From Rhodococcus sp. Z13 (lineage in GTDB: Bacteria > Actinomycetota > Actinomycetes > Mycobacteriales > Mycobacteriaceae), in NCBI RefSeq assembly GCF_025837095.1, contig NZ_CP107551.1:868001-932000 (forward strand): a stretch of 64,000 nucleotides of DNA, given 5' to 3'. Shown here one piece after another: positions 25,656 through 33,734 of this stretch (the stretch's first letter is position 1; each line of letters begins with the position of its first letter). The notes under the pieces are model-generated. The model was not told the DNA's origin. It made no database searches and saw only the letters and a program-made list of their open reading frames with translations. The position numbers were made by a program, and so were the translations under genes.

Positions 25656-26902
25656 CCCCCCGCCCGCTCCCCGGATCCGATCCGCCCGCCACCAGCGACA
25701 TTCGCGCGGCCGACCGCATCCGGAGGATGTTCGGGCGATTCGTCGCGGCCGGCTACGCCGCCTACCTGTTCTTCATCTCGCCGATCGCACTGGCCGAGGC
25801 GCACCTGACCGCCTCGTGGTGGATGCCCACCGCGATGACCGCCGTGTTCGGCACCGGCCTCGCGCTCGGCGCGGTGACCTTCCTGCCGGATGTCCGGTGG
25901 GTCTCGCGTCTGGCCGCCGCCAACGCGATCGCCTTCCTCGTCGCCGCGCTGCTGTGGTGGCCGGCCTGGACGGGCGAGTCGTCGCCGACCACGTCCTGGC
26001 AGTCCATGATCCCCGGCATCGCCGGGTTGGCCGCGGTGGCGGCCTGGCGGCCGCGGCCCGTACTCGGCTACCTCGCGGTCTCCGTCCTGGTCGTGCAGAC
26101 CACCAATCTCGTGCTCGTGCGCGACACGACCGGCTACCACTTCGTGCCCGAGCTGGCTTTCTCGCTCATGTTCTGCGGTGTGTTCGCCGTCGCCGCGATC
26201 GTCGCCCTGCGCACCGGGAACCTCCTCGACTCGACCATCGCCACCGCCCAGGAATCCGTCGTGGCCGCCGCCGCGGCCCGCGCGAAGACCGTCGAACGCG
26301 AGCGGTTCGACGCGCTCGTCCACGACCAGGTGATGTCCACCCTGCTCGCCGCAGGGCGGGACGGCGCCGACGAGATGCTCGCGGCCCAGGCCTGGCGTGC
26401 CCTCGCCACCTTCGACGCGCTCCGGCGCGGCGACGAACCCGAGGAACGCTTCGACGTCGAGCAGGTCCTGGCCCGGTTGCGGTCGGCGGCATCGGACGTC
26501 GACGAGGACACCGACTTCACCGTCGAGACCGGTGATGCCGCCGGTGGCTATCCGCCCGAACCCGTCCGGGTGATCGCGGAGGCACTCTCCGAGGCCGTAC
26601 GCAACAGCGTCCGCCACGCCGGACCAGGAGCCCGCCGCGCCCTGCACGTGGACCTCGGACCGGACTCGATCCGCGTCGTCGTCCGCGACGACGGGCGCGG
26701 CTTCGACCCCCGTGCCGTCGACCCGCACCGCATGGGCATCCGGGCCAGCATCCGCGGGCGCCTGAACCGTCTCCCCGGCGGCTGGGCGGACATCGCCTCC
26801 ACACCCGACGTGGGCACGACCGTCACCCTCACCTGGACCGACACCGGCACGACCGCCGACGATTTGCGGGGTGTCCTTCCTGCCGCGCGCCTGGTGCCGT
26901 GA
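25652..26902 (+). CDS. Membrane HATPase sensor kinase (cassette 2)
   Basis: A 416-residue paralogue of the sensor at 22970, with the same run of N-terminal hydrophobic segments, DHp-like FDALVHDQVMSTLLA and HATPase boxes EAVRNSVRHAG and DDGRGFDP. GTG 25652 overlaps the HTH gene's stop. The next gene overlaps its end by four bases. Its natural phospho-acceptor may be the receiver of the cassette 1 regulator, because its own regulator gene lacks one. Confidence 0.85.
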   Translation: MTPRPLPGSDPPATSDIRAADRIRRMFGRFVAAGYAAYLFFISPIALAEAHLTASWWMPTAMTAVFGTGLALGAVTFLPDVRWVSRLAAANAIAFLVAALLWWPAWTGESSPTTSWQSMIPGIAGLAAVAAWRPRPVLGYLAVSVLVVQTTNLVLVRDTTGYHFVPELAFSLMFCGVFAVAAIVALRTGNLLDSTIATAQESVVAAAAARAKTVERERFDALVHDQVMSTLLAAGRDGADEMLAAQAWRALATFDALRRGDEPEERFDVEQVLARLRSAASDVDEDTDFTVETGDAAGGYPPEPVRVIAEALSEAVRNSVRHAGPGARRALHVDLGPDSIRVVVRDDGRGFDPRAVDPHRMGIRASIRGRLNRLPGGWADIASTPDVGTTVTLTWTDTGTTADDLRGVLPAARLVP

Positions 26903-27915
26903 CCGAGTACTCCGCCGGCGACGTCCGGGACCTCGTCGGGATGCGGACCACGGCCGCCCGCGTGATCGTCGGGCTGTACGCAGTGGTGTGCGTGATCGTG
27001 GCGGTGTTCGGAGCCCGCGAGGCCGCGACGCTGTGGCCGTTCGTCCCGGCCGTGCTGGTGTGCTGTCTCGCCGCCTACGCGCTCATCGTCGTCCCCGGTG
27101 ATCCGCTCCCGTGGTCCGCGACGATCCCCCTCATCGCCGTCGGTGCCATGAGTTGCGCGCTCGTCTTCGCGGCCCTGCCCGTACCCCCACCGGAAGGGGT
27201 CGCGCTGTGGTGGCCGATGGGGATGTCGACGATGATCTTCACCTTCATGTGCGTGCGGGGACGTACCCTCGCGGCCTGGATCGGGGTGCTCGCCCTCATC
27301 GCGACGTCGATCGGCTGGGCGCAGATCACGGGACAGGGCGCCGGCCACGGACTCGCGATCTCCATCACCAACGCCGCGCCCGTCCTCATGTCGACCTTCT
27401 TCGCATGGACGCTTAGACCCCTGGCCCGGTCGATCTACCTCCTGCGCGAGACCTCCCTGCAACGGAGCGCCGAGGAGGCCGCTGCGGCCGCCGCGCTCGC
27501 CGAACGCGACGCGCAACTCGCACGGCTGGACGCCCTCGCCCGGCCGCTGCTCGAACGCATCGCCTCGGGGGAGGGTCTCGGCCCCGAGGAACGACGCGCG
27601 GGGGTCCTGCTCGAAGCGCACCTGCGGGACGGCCTGCGTGCCCCGGTCCTGCAGACCGCACCCGTGGTGGAGGCGGTGGCCGACGCGCGAGGCCGCGGCG
27701 TGGACGTGGTGATGCTCGACGACCACGGCATGGACACGGTGCCCGAACCCGAGCGCGACCGGATCCGGCAGGAGATCGTGAGCGAACTGCGTTCCGTCGC
27801 TTCGGGATCGGTCACGGTGCGGGTGCTGCCACCGGGGCGGCGGGCGCTGGTGACCATCCTGGTGCGCGACGACTCCGTGCGCCGGATCGAACTCGGCCAC
27901 CGGGCCACGGGCTAG
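26899..27915 (+). CDS. Membrane partner protein (cassette 2)
   Basis: A 338-residue protein with five or six membrane segments (about residues 15-165) and a cytoplasmic C-terminal region of about 160 residues beginning with a helical [20 protein letters not shown] linker. The tail has the repeated elements VMLDDHGMD and [16 protein letters not shown] found also in the cassette 1 copy. GTG 26899 overlaps the sensor's stop. Consistent linkage to the sensor in two cassettes implies a third obligate component, but I do not recognise the domain. Confidence 0.78.
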   Translation: MTEYSAGDVRDLVGMRTTAARVIVGLYAVVCVIVAVFGAREAATLWPFVPAVLVCCLAAYALIVVPGDPLPWSATIPLIAVGAMSCALVFAALPVPPPEGVALWWPMGMSTMIFTFMCVRGRTLAAWIGVLALIATSIGWAQITGQGAGHGLAISITNAAPVLMSTFFAWTLRPLARSIYLLRETSLQRSAEEAAAAAALAERDAQLARLDALARPLLERIASGEGLGPEERRAGVLLEAHLRDGLRAPVLQTAPVVEAVADARGRGVDVVMLDDHGMDTVPEPERDRIRQEIVSELRSVASGSVTVRVLPPGRRALVTILVRDDSVRRIELGHRATG

Positions 27916-27926
27916 AGTTCCGGTCC

Positions 27927-28256
27927 GTGTCCGTTCTGAAGTCGTTGCTGCTGTTCGCCGTTGCTGCGCTGTTCGAGATCGGTGGTGCCTGGCTCGTGTG
28001 GCAGGGCGTGCGTGAACACCGCGGCTGGATCTGGATGGGCTTGGGAGTGATCGCGCTCGGCGCCTACGGCTTCGTCGCGACCCTGCAGCCGGACGCGAAC
28101 TTCGGACGGATCCTCGCCGCGTACGGCGGTGTGTTCGTCGCCGGCTCGCTGGCCTGGGCGATGATCGTGGACGGCTTCCGACCCGATCGCTGGGATGTCA
28201 TCGGTGCTCTCGTGTGCCTGGTCGGCGTGGCCGTCATCATGTATCCGCCGCGGTGA
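27927..28256 (+). CDS. YnfA/UPF0060 family membrane protein
   Basis: A 109-residue protein with four membrane helices matching the YnfA (UPF0060) family in length and pattern: [20 protein letters not shown] near the N-terminus, [24 protein letters not shown] in the middle and [16 protein letters not shown] at the end. The family is related to small multidrug transporters but its function is poorly defined. GTG 27927 is the start. A 15-bp hairpin follows the stop. Confidence 0.9.
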   Translation: MSVLKSLLLFAVAALFEIGGAWLVWQGVREHRGWIWMGLGVIALGAYGFVATLQPDANFGRILAAYGGVFVAGSLAWAMIVDGFRPDRWDVIGALVCLVGVAVIMYPPR

Positions 28257-28260
28257 CACG

Positions 28261-28296
28261 GCCATCCGGCGCACGCCCCGCCGTGCGCCGGATGGC
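28261..28296. terminator. Bidirectional terminator hairpin
   Basis: A perfect 15-bp inverted repeat (GCCATCCGGCGCACG and complement) with a six-base loop lies between the convergent YnfA gene and secreted-protein gene. Confidence 0.75.
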
Positions 28297-28308
28297 GGCC
28301 GGGGGCGG

Positions 28309-28767
28309 TCAGCCCACGGCGATGCCACCCGCAGCCGGGGTGGAGTTGCAGACCGGCCCGCTACCGAGATTCACCGAGCCGAACACCGTCGCCAGGACTT
28401 CGCCGGGACCGGTGTCGACCAGGGCGGCGTAGTTCGGGTATGCGCCGGTCAGATCGACGATTCCGGTACGCCCGTTGCTGCGGTTGAGCCAGGCGACGGT
28501 CACCTGGCCGGCGGCCGGAATCGGCCACGCCGCTTCACGGGTCGAGAACAGCACGTGCCCGGACGGGATGTTGGGTTCGCTGCTCGGTCCGGGCTGTGCG
28601 GTGACCGCGGTGGCCGAGGCGAGGCTGCCCTGGTTCAGGCATCCGACGGTGATCGCGGTGCCCATCGACTGTGGTGGGCCGGCCGTCGCGACGCCGGTGA
28701 ACATGATCGCAGCGGCCAGAGGTGCTAACAGCGCGAGGGTTCGACGGGGAATACGCAGTGCAGGCAT
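28309..28767 (-). CDS. Secreted protein of unknown function
   Basis: A 152-residue precursor. The N-terminus has basic residues (LRIPRR), a hydrophobic stretch (about 11-26) and an Ala-x-Ala cleavage site at VATA before GPP, so it is exported by Sec. The mature part of about 120 residues contains two Cys that could form a disulphide and no motif I recognise. ATG 28767 has AGGAG upstream. Similar small secreted proteins are common in rhodococci and mycobacteria. Confidence 0.75.
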   Translation of the reverse strand: MPALRIPRRTLALLAPLAAAIMFTGVATAGPPQSMGTAITVGCLNQGSLASATAVTAQPGPSSEPNIPSGHVLFSTREAAWPIPAAGQVTVAWLNRSNGRTGIVDLTGAYPNYAALVDTGPGEVLATVFGSVNLGSGPVCNSTPAAGGIAVG

Positions 28768-28862
28768 GATGCCGCTCCTCGAATGGGGTGTGTCATGTCC
28801 GGGTGCCGACCGCAGAGAGGGGTACCTGCGGCGCGTCCCGCGCACCGATGACGATTGTGAGT

Positions 28863-29636
28863 CTATCGATTCGTCCAGGTCACAGAAGCGGTTTCGGTCT
28901 CGATCCGGTAGAGGTCCGTGGCATTGCGCCACAGCACCCCCTCCGCGAGATCGGGGCCGAGGGCTTCCGTGACCAGAGTGACGTCGGTGTCGGCGAACGG
29001 GCGCGGCGCCCGCGTGGACGGCAGGTCCGTACCGAACACCAGCGCGCCCGGGTCCGCGTCGGCGATCGCCCGCAGTGCGTCGGCCACGGGGAAGTCGACC
29101 CGCCCGAAACCCGTGGCCTTCACCCGCACACCGCATTCGACGAGCCGCAGCAGCGCAGGCAGGCCGGCCGCGGACAGGCCGAGGTGGTCGATCGACACCG
29201 CAGGCAGCCGCGCGAGCCGCTCGTGCAGCGGTTCGAGATCCCGTGAGTCCACGTACAGCTCGGTGTGCCAGCCCGCGACCTCGTGGACCCGGCGGGCGAG
29301 CGTGTCGAGAGCGGCCAGGGGCGCCGACCCGCCGCGGCGGAGGTTGAAACGCACCGCCCGCACCCCGGCTGCGTCGAGCCGGAGGATCTCGTCGTCGGAG
29401 GCGGTGGGGGACAACTGCACGACACCGACGAAACCCGGGCCGAGCCGGCGCAGCGCGTCGACCAGACAGGCGGTGTCGAAGCCCTGGAACGAACCCGACA
29501 CGACCGCACCGCCCGTCACGCCCAGATGGCGGACCCGGGCCAGATAGTCGTCGACGGTGAACGGTTCGGGCAGGTAGCCACGGTTCTCGATCAGCGGGAA
29601 ACGCGGATCGACGATGTGGAGGTGGGCGTCGAACAC
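28863..29636 (-). CDS. Amidohydrolase-2 family metal-dependent hydrolase
   Basis: A 257-residue TIM-barrel hydrolase related to 2-pyrone-4,6-dicarboxylate lactonase and similar amidohydrolase-2 enzymes. It opens with the metal-binding HxH (FDAHLHIVDP) and later has SIDHLGL and the metal or catalytic Asp in VFGTDLPSTR. The length is short-normal for the family. It is cytoplasmic, stands alone and has no pathway neighbours, so the substrate cannot be assigned. Confidence 0.82.
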   Translation of the reverse strand: MFDAHLHIVDPRFPLIENRGYLPEPFTVDDYLARVRHLGVTGGAVVSGSFQGFDTACLVDALRRLGPGFVGVVQLSPTASDDEILRLDAAGVRAVRFNLRRGGSAPLAALDTLARRVHEVAGWHTELYVDSRDLEPLHERLARLPAVSIDHLGLSAAGLPALLRLVECGVRVKATGFGRVDFPVADALRAIADADPGALVFGTDLPSTRAPRPFADTDVTLVTEALGPDLAEGVLWRNATDLYRIETETASVTWTNR

Positions 29637-29728
29637 GCCTCCACCCTAGGGGGATTGTCGGTGGTCGGTGCCAGGGTGGAGGAGTCCCGTCCGGATTCTC
29701 GTGGGAGACCACCGTGGAGGAGAGAGCG

Positions 29729-30235
29729 ATGGCCGCATCGGCCCCGAAATCGACCCCGAATCTGTTCCTGGTCTACGTGACCGACGTGGACCGTGCGACC
29801 CGCTTCTACAGCGACCTGTTCGGCATGTCGCCGGAGATGGTGACGCCCCGCTACGTGTCCTTCGAGGTGGCGCCGGGGATGCTGTTCGCCCTGTGGTCGG
29901 GGCGGGCGGAGACGGTGACCCCGGACGCGCCGCGCTTCTCAGAGGTCGGGCTCATGCTCCCCGGCTCGGCCGACGCCGTCGACGCGCTGTTCGAGCAGTG
30001 GGAACACAAGGGCGTGACGGTGGTGGAGAAGCCGCACGACGAGGTCTTCGGGCGGACGTTCGTGGTGGCCGATCCCGACGGCAATCTCATCCGCGTCTCG
30101 CCGCTGGACCGAGGGTGGGATCCGGATGAACTCTCGGTGTTCCCGACTGCGGCCGGCCGCAGTCGGGAACACCCAGAGTTCGAGAGTGTGCCCCCGGCAG
30201 GATTCGAACCTGTCGTGAAAGCCGATCTTCTGTGA
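29729..30235 (+). CDS. VOC/glyoxalase-fold protein with altered C-terminus
   Basis: A VOC (glyoxalase/bleomycin-resistance fold) protein in which the paired beta-alpha-beta units are clear from NLFLVYVTDVDRATRFYSDL to FVVADPDGNLIRVSPLD. ATG 29729 follows a GGAGGAG site. The family fold ends near residue 128. The remaining 40 or so codons run through a large terminator palindrome, the tRNA-Arg 3' end and into the integrated island before stopping at 30235. The island therefore supplies the present stop codon and last residues. Relatives include phenazine-resistance and PhnB-like proteins; the ligand is unknown. Confidence 0.75.
   Translation: MAASAPKSTPNLFLVYVTDVDRATRFYSDLFGMSPEMVTPRYVSFEVAPGMLFALWSGRAETVTPDAPRFSEVGLMLPGSADAVDALFEQWEHKGVTVVEKPHDEVFGRTFVVADPDGNLIRVSPLDRGWDPDELSVFPTAAGRSREHPEFESVPPAGFEPVVKADLL
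30128..30181. terminator. Large palindromic terminator near tRNA attL
   Basis: A loop-free perfect 38-bp palindrome at 30136-30173 is extended by GAACTCT/AGAGTTC arms after a single mismatch, giving a stem of 26 pairs. It lies within the last codons of the VOC gene and next to the tRNA 3' end remnant. Before island insertion it would have ended transcription of tRNA-Arg and/or the VOC gene. Confidence 0.7.
30187..30212. repeat. attL: 26-bp tRNA-Arg 3' end duplication
   Basis: Twenty-six bases including GGCAGGATTCGAACCTG are identical to 41086-41111, the 3' end of tRNA-Arg(CCU). This copy is not part of a complete tRNA. The integrase gene begins 146 bp away, so this is the attachment site next to int. 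The element between the two copies is 10.9 kb. Confidence 0.93.
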
Positions 30236-30328
30236 TCGTTAACCAGCGGATTTATACCAATCTTGCTGGTCGTACGTGAATCTACATGCGGACAGAAGTG
30301 GGCGCAACGTGTCATAGGATTACTTCTG

Positions 30329-30348
30329 TTCTGCACGTATTTTGCACG
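30329..30348. repeat. Putative integrase arm-type sites, left pair
   Basis: TTCTGCACGTATTTTGCACG contains two direct TGCACG repeats and matches 18 of 20 bases of the sequence at 41020-41039 near the other island end. Position just ahead of int fits arm-type integrase binding sites; it may also overlap the int promoter. Confidence 0.6.
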
Positions 30349-30357
30349 AGGGGTGAT

Positions 30358-31512
30358 ATGGCGCGTCGGAAGAAGCGATCGTTCGGGGGTCTCCGCAAGC
30401 TGCCCTCCGGCCGCTGGCAGGCGAAGTACACCGCCCCGGACGGACTGATCTACAAGGCCCCGCGAACGTTTGCCGCCGAGGACGATGCAATTGCCTGGTT
30501 GAACGCAGAACGTCGCCTGATCGACCTCGACGCCTGGACTCCACCCACCGAGCGTGACCGTGCCGACGAGCAGGCCGCACTGAAGCTCACCCTGGGGGAG
30601 TACGCGGACCGCTGGATCACTCACCGCCATTTGAAGGAGTCCACCAGGCACCTGTACCGGCGCATGTTCGAGCAGCACATCGAACCAGAACTCGGAGCGC
30701 TGCCCCTCGACGAGGTGACCTCCGAGCGGATCCTCGTATGGTTCGCTGACCTCCGGGACAAGCCGGGACCGAACAAAGCATCGACGGGTAAGACTCGAAA
30801 CGCCCGCGTCTACGCGCTGCTGCGCACCATCTTCGCTACCGCGGTAGACGACGGACTCATCTCGAGCAATCCGTGCCGCATCCCCCGCGCCGGCAGAACC
30901 GAGCGGGCTCACGAAATCCGCCTGCTGTCGATCTCCGAGCTCGACTCCCTCGCCTTTGCGATGCCCGAGCGTCTACGTCTGCTCGTCAAGCTCGCTGCCT
31001 GGTGCGGTTTGCGCCGCGGTGAGCTGCTCGAGCTGCGCCGCGGTGACGTGGCCGAGGACGGCAGTGTTGTTCGGATCCGCAGAGCTGTCGTGTTCGTCGA
31101 TCGCAAGCCCGTCGTTGGGCCCCCGAAATCGGACGCTGGCGTGCGAGACGTGACAGTGCCACCCCATATCCGTACCGCGGTCGTCGATCATCTCAGCGAA
31201 CACGTTGGTCGAGGGAAGAACGCGCTGCTGTTCACCTCAAAGGACGGGGACCGTCTGGGGGAGTGGACTCTCCGCTATCACTTCGAGCAGGCAACCACGA
31301 GGATCGATCGCTCAGACCTACGTCTACACGATCTGAGGCACCAGGGGGCTGTCCTCGCTGCACAGGCTGGCGCGACGACCAAGGAGCTCATGGCTCGGCT
31401 TGGACACTCAACTCCGAACATGGCGATGCGCTACCAACATGCTGCGGCCGGGCGGGATGCTCAGATCGCGGAAAGGCTTTCGCAGCTAGCGGATGGTCAT
31501 GGTTGGCCGTGA
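30358..31512 (+). CDS. int: Tyrosine site-specific integrase
   Basis: A 384-residue phage-type integrase. An N-terminal arm-binding region (about 1-65, GLRKLPSGRWQAKYTAPDG) precedes a SAM-like core-binding domain (about 75-170) and the catalytic domain with Arg219 (CGLRRGE), His324 and Arg327 (HDLRH), His350 (LGHS) and nucleophile Tyr359 (MRYQH). All catalytic residues are present. ATG 30358 follows GAGGGGTG. It lies 146 bp from attL and would integrate and, with the Xis-like protein, excise the element at tRNA-Arg. Confidence 0.96.
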   Translation: MARRKKRSFGGLRKLPSGRWQAKYTAPDGLIYKAPRTFAAEDDAIAWLNAERRLIDLDAWTPPTERDRADEQAALKLTLGEYADRWITHRHLKESTRHLYRRMFEQHIEPELGALPLDEVTSERILVWFADLRDKPGPNKASTGKTRNARVYALLRTIFATAVDDGLISSNPCRIPRAGRTERAHEIRLLSISELDSLAFAMPERLRLLVKLAAWCGLRRGELLELRRGDVAEDGSVVRIRRAVVFVDRKPVVGPPKSDAGVRDVTVPPHIRTAVVDHLSEHVGRGKNALLFTSKDGDRLGEWTLRYHFEQATTRIDRSDLRLHDLRHQGAVLAAQAGATTKELMARLGHSTPNMAMRYQHAAAGRDAQIAERLSQLADGHGWP

Positions 31513-31776
31513 GCGGACGGCCGGAACAAGGTGTGTTCTAATGGAAATAACCACCACTTGAGTGGCCAGAAGTCGACAACCAAACACCGACAGCTAGTCG
31601 AGGATGAATGACCAGCCGGAAATGCGGCTGAGCCGAAAGGGCGCGTCAGGAGGTCTCGATTAACGGCGAGTCCAGTTCGCTCTGATGAGCGAGAGCCCCG
31701 CAACGGGAGCCGAGCACAGATAGACCAAAGAGGTCTATCTGTAGCTCGGTGTTCTTCTTTCAGGAGGAGAATTCCC
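31513..31776 (+). ncRNA. Structured int-xis leader (candidate regulatory RNA)
   Basis: These 264 bases lie between int and the AlpA-like gene and have no plausible ORF. They contain successive short hairpins: CAGCCG/CGGCTG around 31611-31628, TCGCTC-TGAT-GAGCGA near 31678-31693 and CCCG-CAA-CGGG near 31697-31706. The very strong terminator at 31710-31749 follows, and the ribosome site AGGAGGAG comes only after that terminator. This order suggests attenuation of the xis operon or a small RNA, comparable in position to the reported int-alpA motif, but I cannot confirm family membership. Confidence 0.45.
31710..31760 (+). terminator. Strong intrinsic terminator upstream of xis-like gene
   Basis: The stem pairs ACAGATAGACC with GGTCTATCTGT around an AAAGA loop (31716-31742). 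CCGAGC/GCTCGG extends it to 17 pairs with one bulge, and the T-rich tail TGTTCTTCTTT follows. It would end int transcription or attenuate the downstream operon. Confidence 0.8.
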
Positions 31777-31986
31777 GTGTCAGGCAAGAGTGGATCCCGC
31801 CGCCTCGTCTCGGTTCCTCAGGCTGCGGAGGAATTCGGAGTTTCTAGCAGGACGGTCCGCCGCTACATCTCAGCTGGGCGAATCACCGGGTATCGATTCG
31901 GTCCGCGGATGATCCGCGTCGATCTCAATGAGATCGAGGCGATGATGCGGCCGATGGCTACTGCTCAGGCTGGGGGTGTGAAATGA
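31777..31986 (+). CDS. AlpA/excisionase-like HTH protein
   Basis: A 69-residue DNA-binding protein with a MerR/excisionase-type winged helix (SVPQAAEEFGVSSRTVRRYISAG then ITGYRFGPRMIRVDLNEIE). It would bend att DNA and bias Int toward excision or act as an AlpA-type activator. GTG 31777 has an excellent AGGAGGAG site. Its stop overlaps the next ATG. It is the first gene after the leader terminator and probably heads the rightward island operon. Confidence 0.85.
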   Translation: MSGKSGSRRLVSVPQAAEEFGVSSRTVRRYISAGRITGYRFGPRMIRVDLNEIEAMMRPMATAQAGGVK

Positions 31987-32171
31987 CGCACTCTCATTCG
32001 GCAGGTGGTTTTCGCGAGCCTGATCCCCGTCAGGCCGAGTTCAACCGGTATCTCTCATCCGATCCTGGGGTCGCGCTCCAGGTGCAGAGAGACCTCTATG
32101 CGGATCTACTCATCCGACTCGACGCTGACCTCGCGGTCATGGCCGCCGAACTCGGAGGCGGTGCCGAGTGA
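31983..32171 (+). CDS. Small island protein, unknown
   Basis: A 62-residue acidic protein starting at an ATGA overlap with the xis-like gene and ending in a GTGA overlap with the next gene. No motif is recognised; the second half is helical (VQRDLYADLLIRLDADLAVMA). The tight overlaps on both sides argue that it is translated. Confidence 0.6.
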   Translation: MTHSHSAGGFREPDPRQAEFNRYLSSDPGVALQVQRDLYADLLIRLDADLAVMAAELGGGAE

Positions 32172-32524
32172 GCGCATACGAAAGCCGCCCCGCGGGCCTC
32201 GGGGCGGCTCCCGAACCTGCTGACTACAGCTCGCTCACTGACTCCCACGGTAACAGCGTCAAAGCCCAACTCGGACGACGTCATTCAGCAGCCCGGCGAC
32301 TTCCGCCCCTCGAGTGTGGCTGTGTGGATCCGTGGCGGCACCGCTGTAGCGAACCGGGCATTACCGAGCGTCGAGCCGACGCTCTCGCCGCGGCCGCAGC
32401 ACATCTCCTCAGTGCTGGTCTGACACCGATCATGCCGGTGGACGCGCTGCGAGCCCTGTGGCGGCGGGGCGGCGCTGATCGCCGCCGCGCAGCCACCATC
32501 GCTGGGAGGGTGATGCAGCAGTGA
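32168..32524 (+). CDS. Island protein with Cys/His cluster, unknown
   Basis: A 118-residue protein with a central CGCVDPWRHRC segment that could bind zinc, followed by a helical, Arg/Ala-rich C-terminal part. It starts at a GTGA overlap and ends overlapping the ATPase start (GTGA/ATG junction at 32521). I do not recognise a family. Its place directly before the replication-type ATPase suggests a replication accessory role, which is inference. Confidence 0.6.
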   Translation: MSAYESRPAGLGAAPEPADYSSLTDSHGNSVKAQLGRRHSAARRLPPLECGCVDPWRHRCSEPGITERRADALAAAAAHLLSAGLTPIMPVDALRALWRRGGADRRRAATIAGRVMQQ

Positions 32525-33609
32525 TCGGCCGCGACTATCCCGAGGCCGCGTGGCTCGACCAGGACGGCCTCCTCCCGAACCGTCTTCCCTCGGAGGGTGT
32601 CCCGTACGTCGATGTTCCGCCGCCGGAGTCCGTCGAGGACAGTGGTGGTCCGGCGCGCCGGCCTCTTCGTGACCAGGTGCTCCGCCGGTCCGCTCTCGCA
32701 GCGATGCCCGACCCCGAACCGCTGATCGACGGTGTGCTCGACCGTGGCACCACCGCGCTGCTGTACGGGAAGTGGGGTTCCGGAAAGTCGTTCATCGCGC
32801 TGGACTGGGCCGCGTCCGTCGCCTCCGGCCGTCGCTGGCAGGGACTCGCGACAACCCGCCAACGGGTGCTGTACGTCGCCGCCGAAGGCGCCTTCGGGCT
32901 CAAAGGCCGCGTCCTGGCGTGGGAACGCGGATGGAAGGTCGATCTCGAGGACGGAGACCTCGACGTTCTCCCGGTCCCGGTGAACCTCACCCGGTGGCCG
33001 GCGGTGCACGAACTCGCCGGACTGATCCGTGAACACCAGTACGGCATGGTCGTGATCGACACGCTCGCCCGGTGCATGGTCGGCGCCGACGAGAACTCCG
33101 CGAAGGACGTCGGGATCGCCGTCGACAACCTGAACACGCTTCGTCAGGCGACGCCGGACGGTCGCGGAGTGATCCTCGCGGTCCACCACGCCGGAAAAGA
33201 CGGCCGGACCGCCCGCGGATCCTCCGCGCTCGAGGCCGGCGTCGACACGGTCTATCAGACCGTGGTGGACGGCGCCACGATCGACCTCACGCGGGAAAAA
33301 CGCAAGGACGGCCCCGTGGAGGACCGTCACCGCCTCCGCCTCTCTGCGGTGGACGACACCGGATCGGCGATCGTCGTTGTCCACCGCGGGGTGGACAACA
33401 GCGATCGCGCGGACCGGATCTTGTCCATCATGTCCACCCACTTCCGGACAACAGGGGCATCCCGCACCGAACTCCAGAAGGTCGCCGAGGAAGCCGGAAT
33501 CTCCTACGGTTCGTTCACTCGCGGCCTCAATGACCTGCTCGAATCCGGCGAACTCGTCGACGAGGGCACCAGGTCACGCCGGTTCTACCGACTCCGGAGT
33601 CAGCGGTGA
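32521..33609 (+). CDS. RepA-like AAA ATPase (helicase-type)
   Basis: A 362-residue RecA-fold ATPase of the RepA/AAA_25 group found in plasmids and phage-derived islands. It has Walker A GKWGSGKS (83-90), Walker B YGMVVIDT near residue 180 and the downstream HHAGKDG motif. A C-terminal winged-helix-like region (about 300-355) could bind DNA. It probably serves as the replicative helicase or initiator of the element. DnaA-box-like repeats lie inside its 3' half and just downstream. GTG 32521 overlaps the upstream stop. Confidence 0.82.
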   Translation: MIGRDYPEAAWLDQDGLLPNRLPSEGVPYVDVPPPESVEDSGGPARRPLRDQVLRRSALAAMPDPEPLIDGVLDRGTTALLYGKWGSGKSFIALDWAASVASGRRWQGLATTRQRVLYVAAEGAFGLKGRVLAWERGWKVDLEDGDLDVLPVPVNLTRWPAVHELAGLIREHQYGMVVIDTLARCMVGADENSAKDVGIAVDNLNTLRQATPDGRGVILAVHHAGKDGRTARGSSALEAGVDTVYQTVVDGATIDLTREKRKDGPVEDRHRLRLSAVDDTGSAIVVVHRGVDNSDRADRILSIMSTHFRTTGASRTELQKVAEEAGISYGSFTRGLNDLLESGELVDEGTRSRRFYRLRSQR

Positions 33610-33700
33610 AAGTCCACCTTGTCCACCGCTTGTCCACGTCCGCCTCGTTGTCCAGTCCACCCCCCACCCCTTTAGGGGTGGACGGGGTGGATCTGGACAA
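33377..33700. other. DnaA-box-like 9-mer cluster (candidate replication origin)
   Basis: Exact or near copies of the actinobacterial DnaA box TTGTCCACA are packed here. TTGTCCACC is at 33377 and 33619, and inverted at 33390 with a four-base spacer. TTGTCCACG is at 33630, TTGTCCATC at 33421, ATGTCCACC at 33430, AAGTCCACC at 33610, TTGTCCAGT at 33648, and an inverted TTGTCCAG at 33693. They straddle the 3' end of the RepA-like gene. They may equally be iterons for that protein. A CCACCCC/GGGGTGG hairpin at 33664-33681 lies within the cluster. Confidence 0.6.
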
Positions 33701-33734
33701 CGAACAACGTCACTTCTTCCGCGGAAGGGAAACG

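Noticed and set aside
31630-31710. Possible hammerhead ribozyme (GAAA near 31637 and CTGATGAG near 31682)
   Set aside because: The bases that would form stem II around the two core motifs pair at only one position, and no clear stem III closes the core.
33606-33734. N-terminal extension of the small protein at 33735
   Set aside because: The GTGA overlap is attractive, but the added codons are the DnaA-box-like repeats and a better ribosome site precedes ATG 33735.
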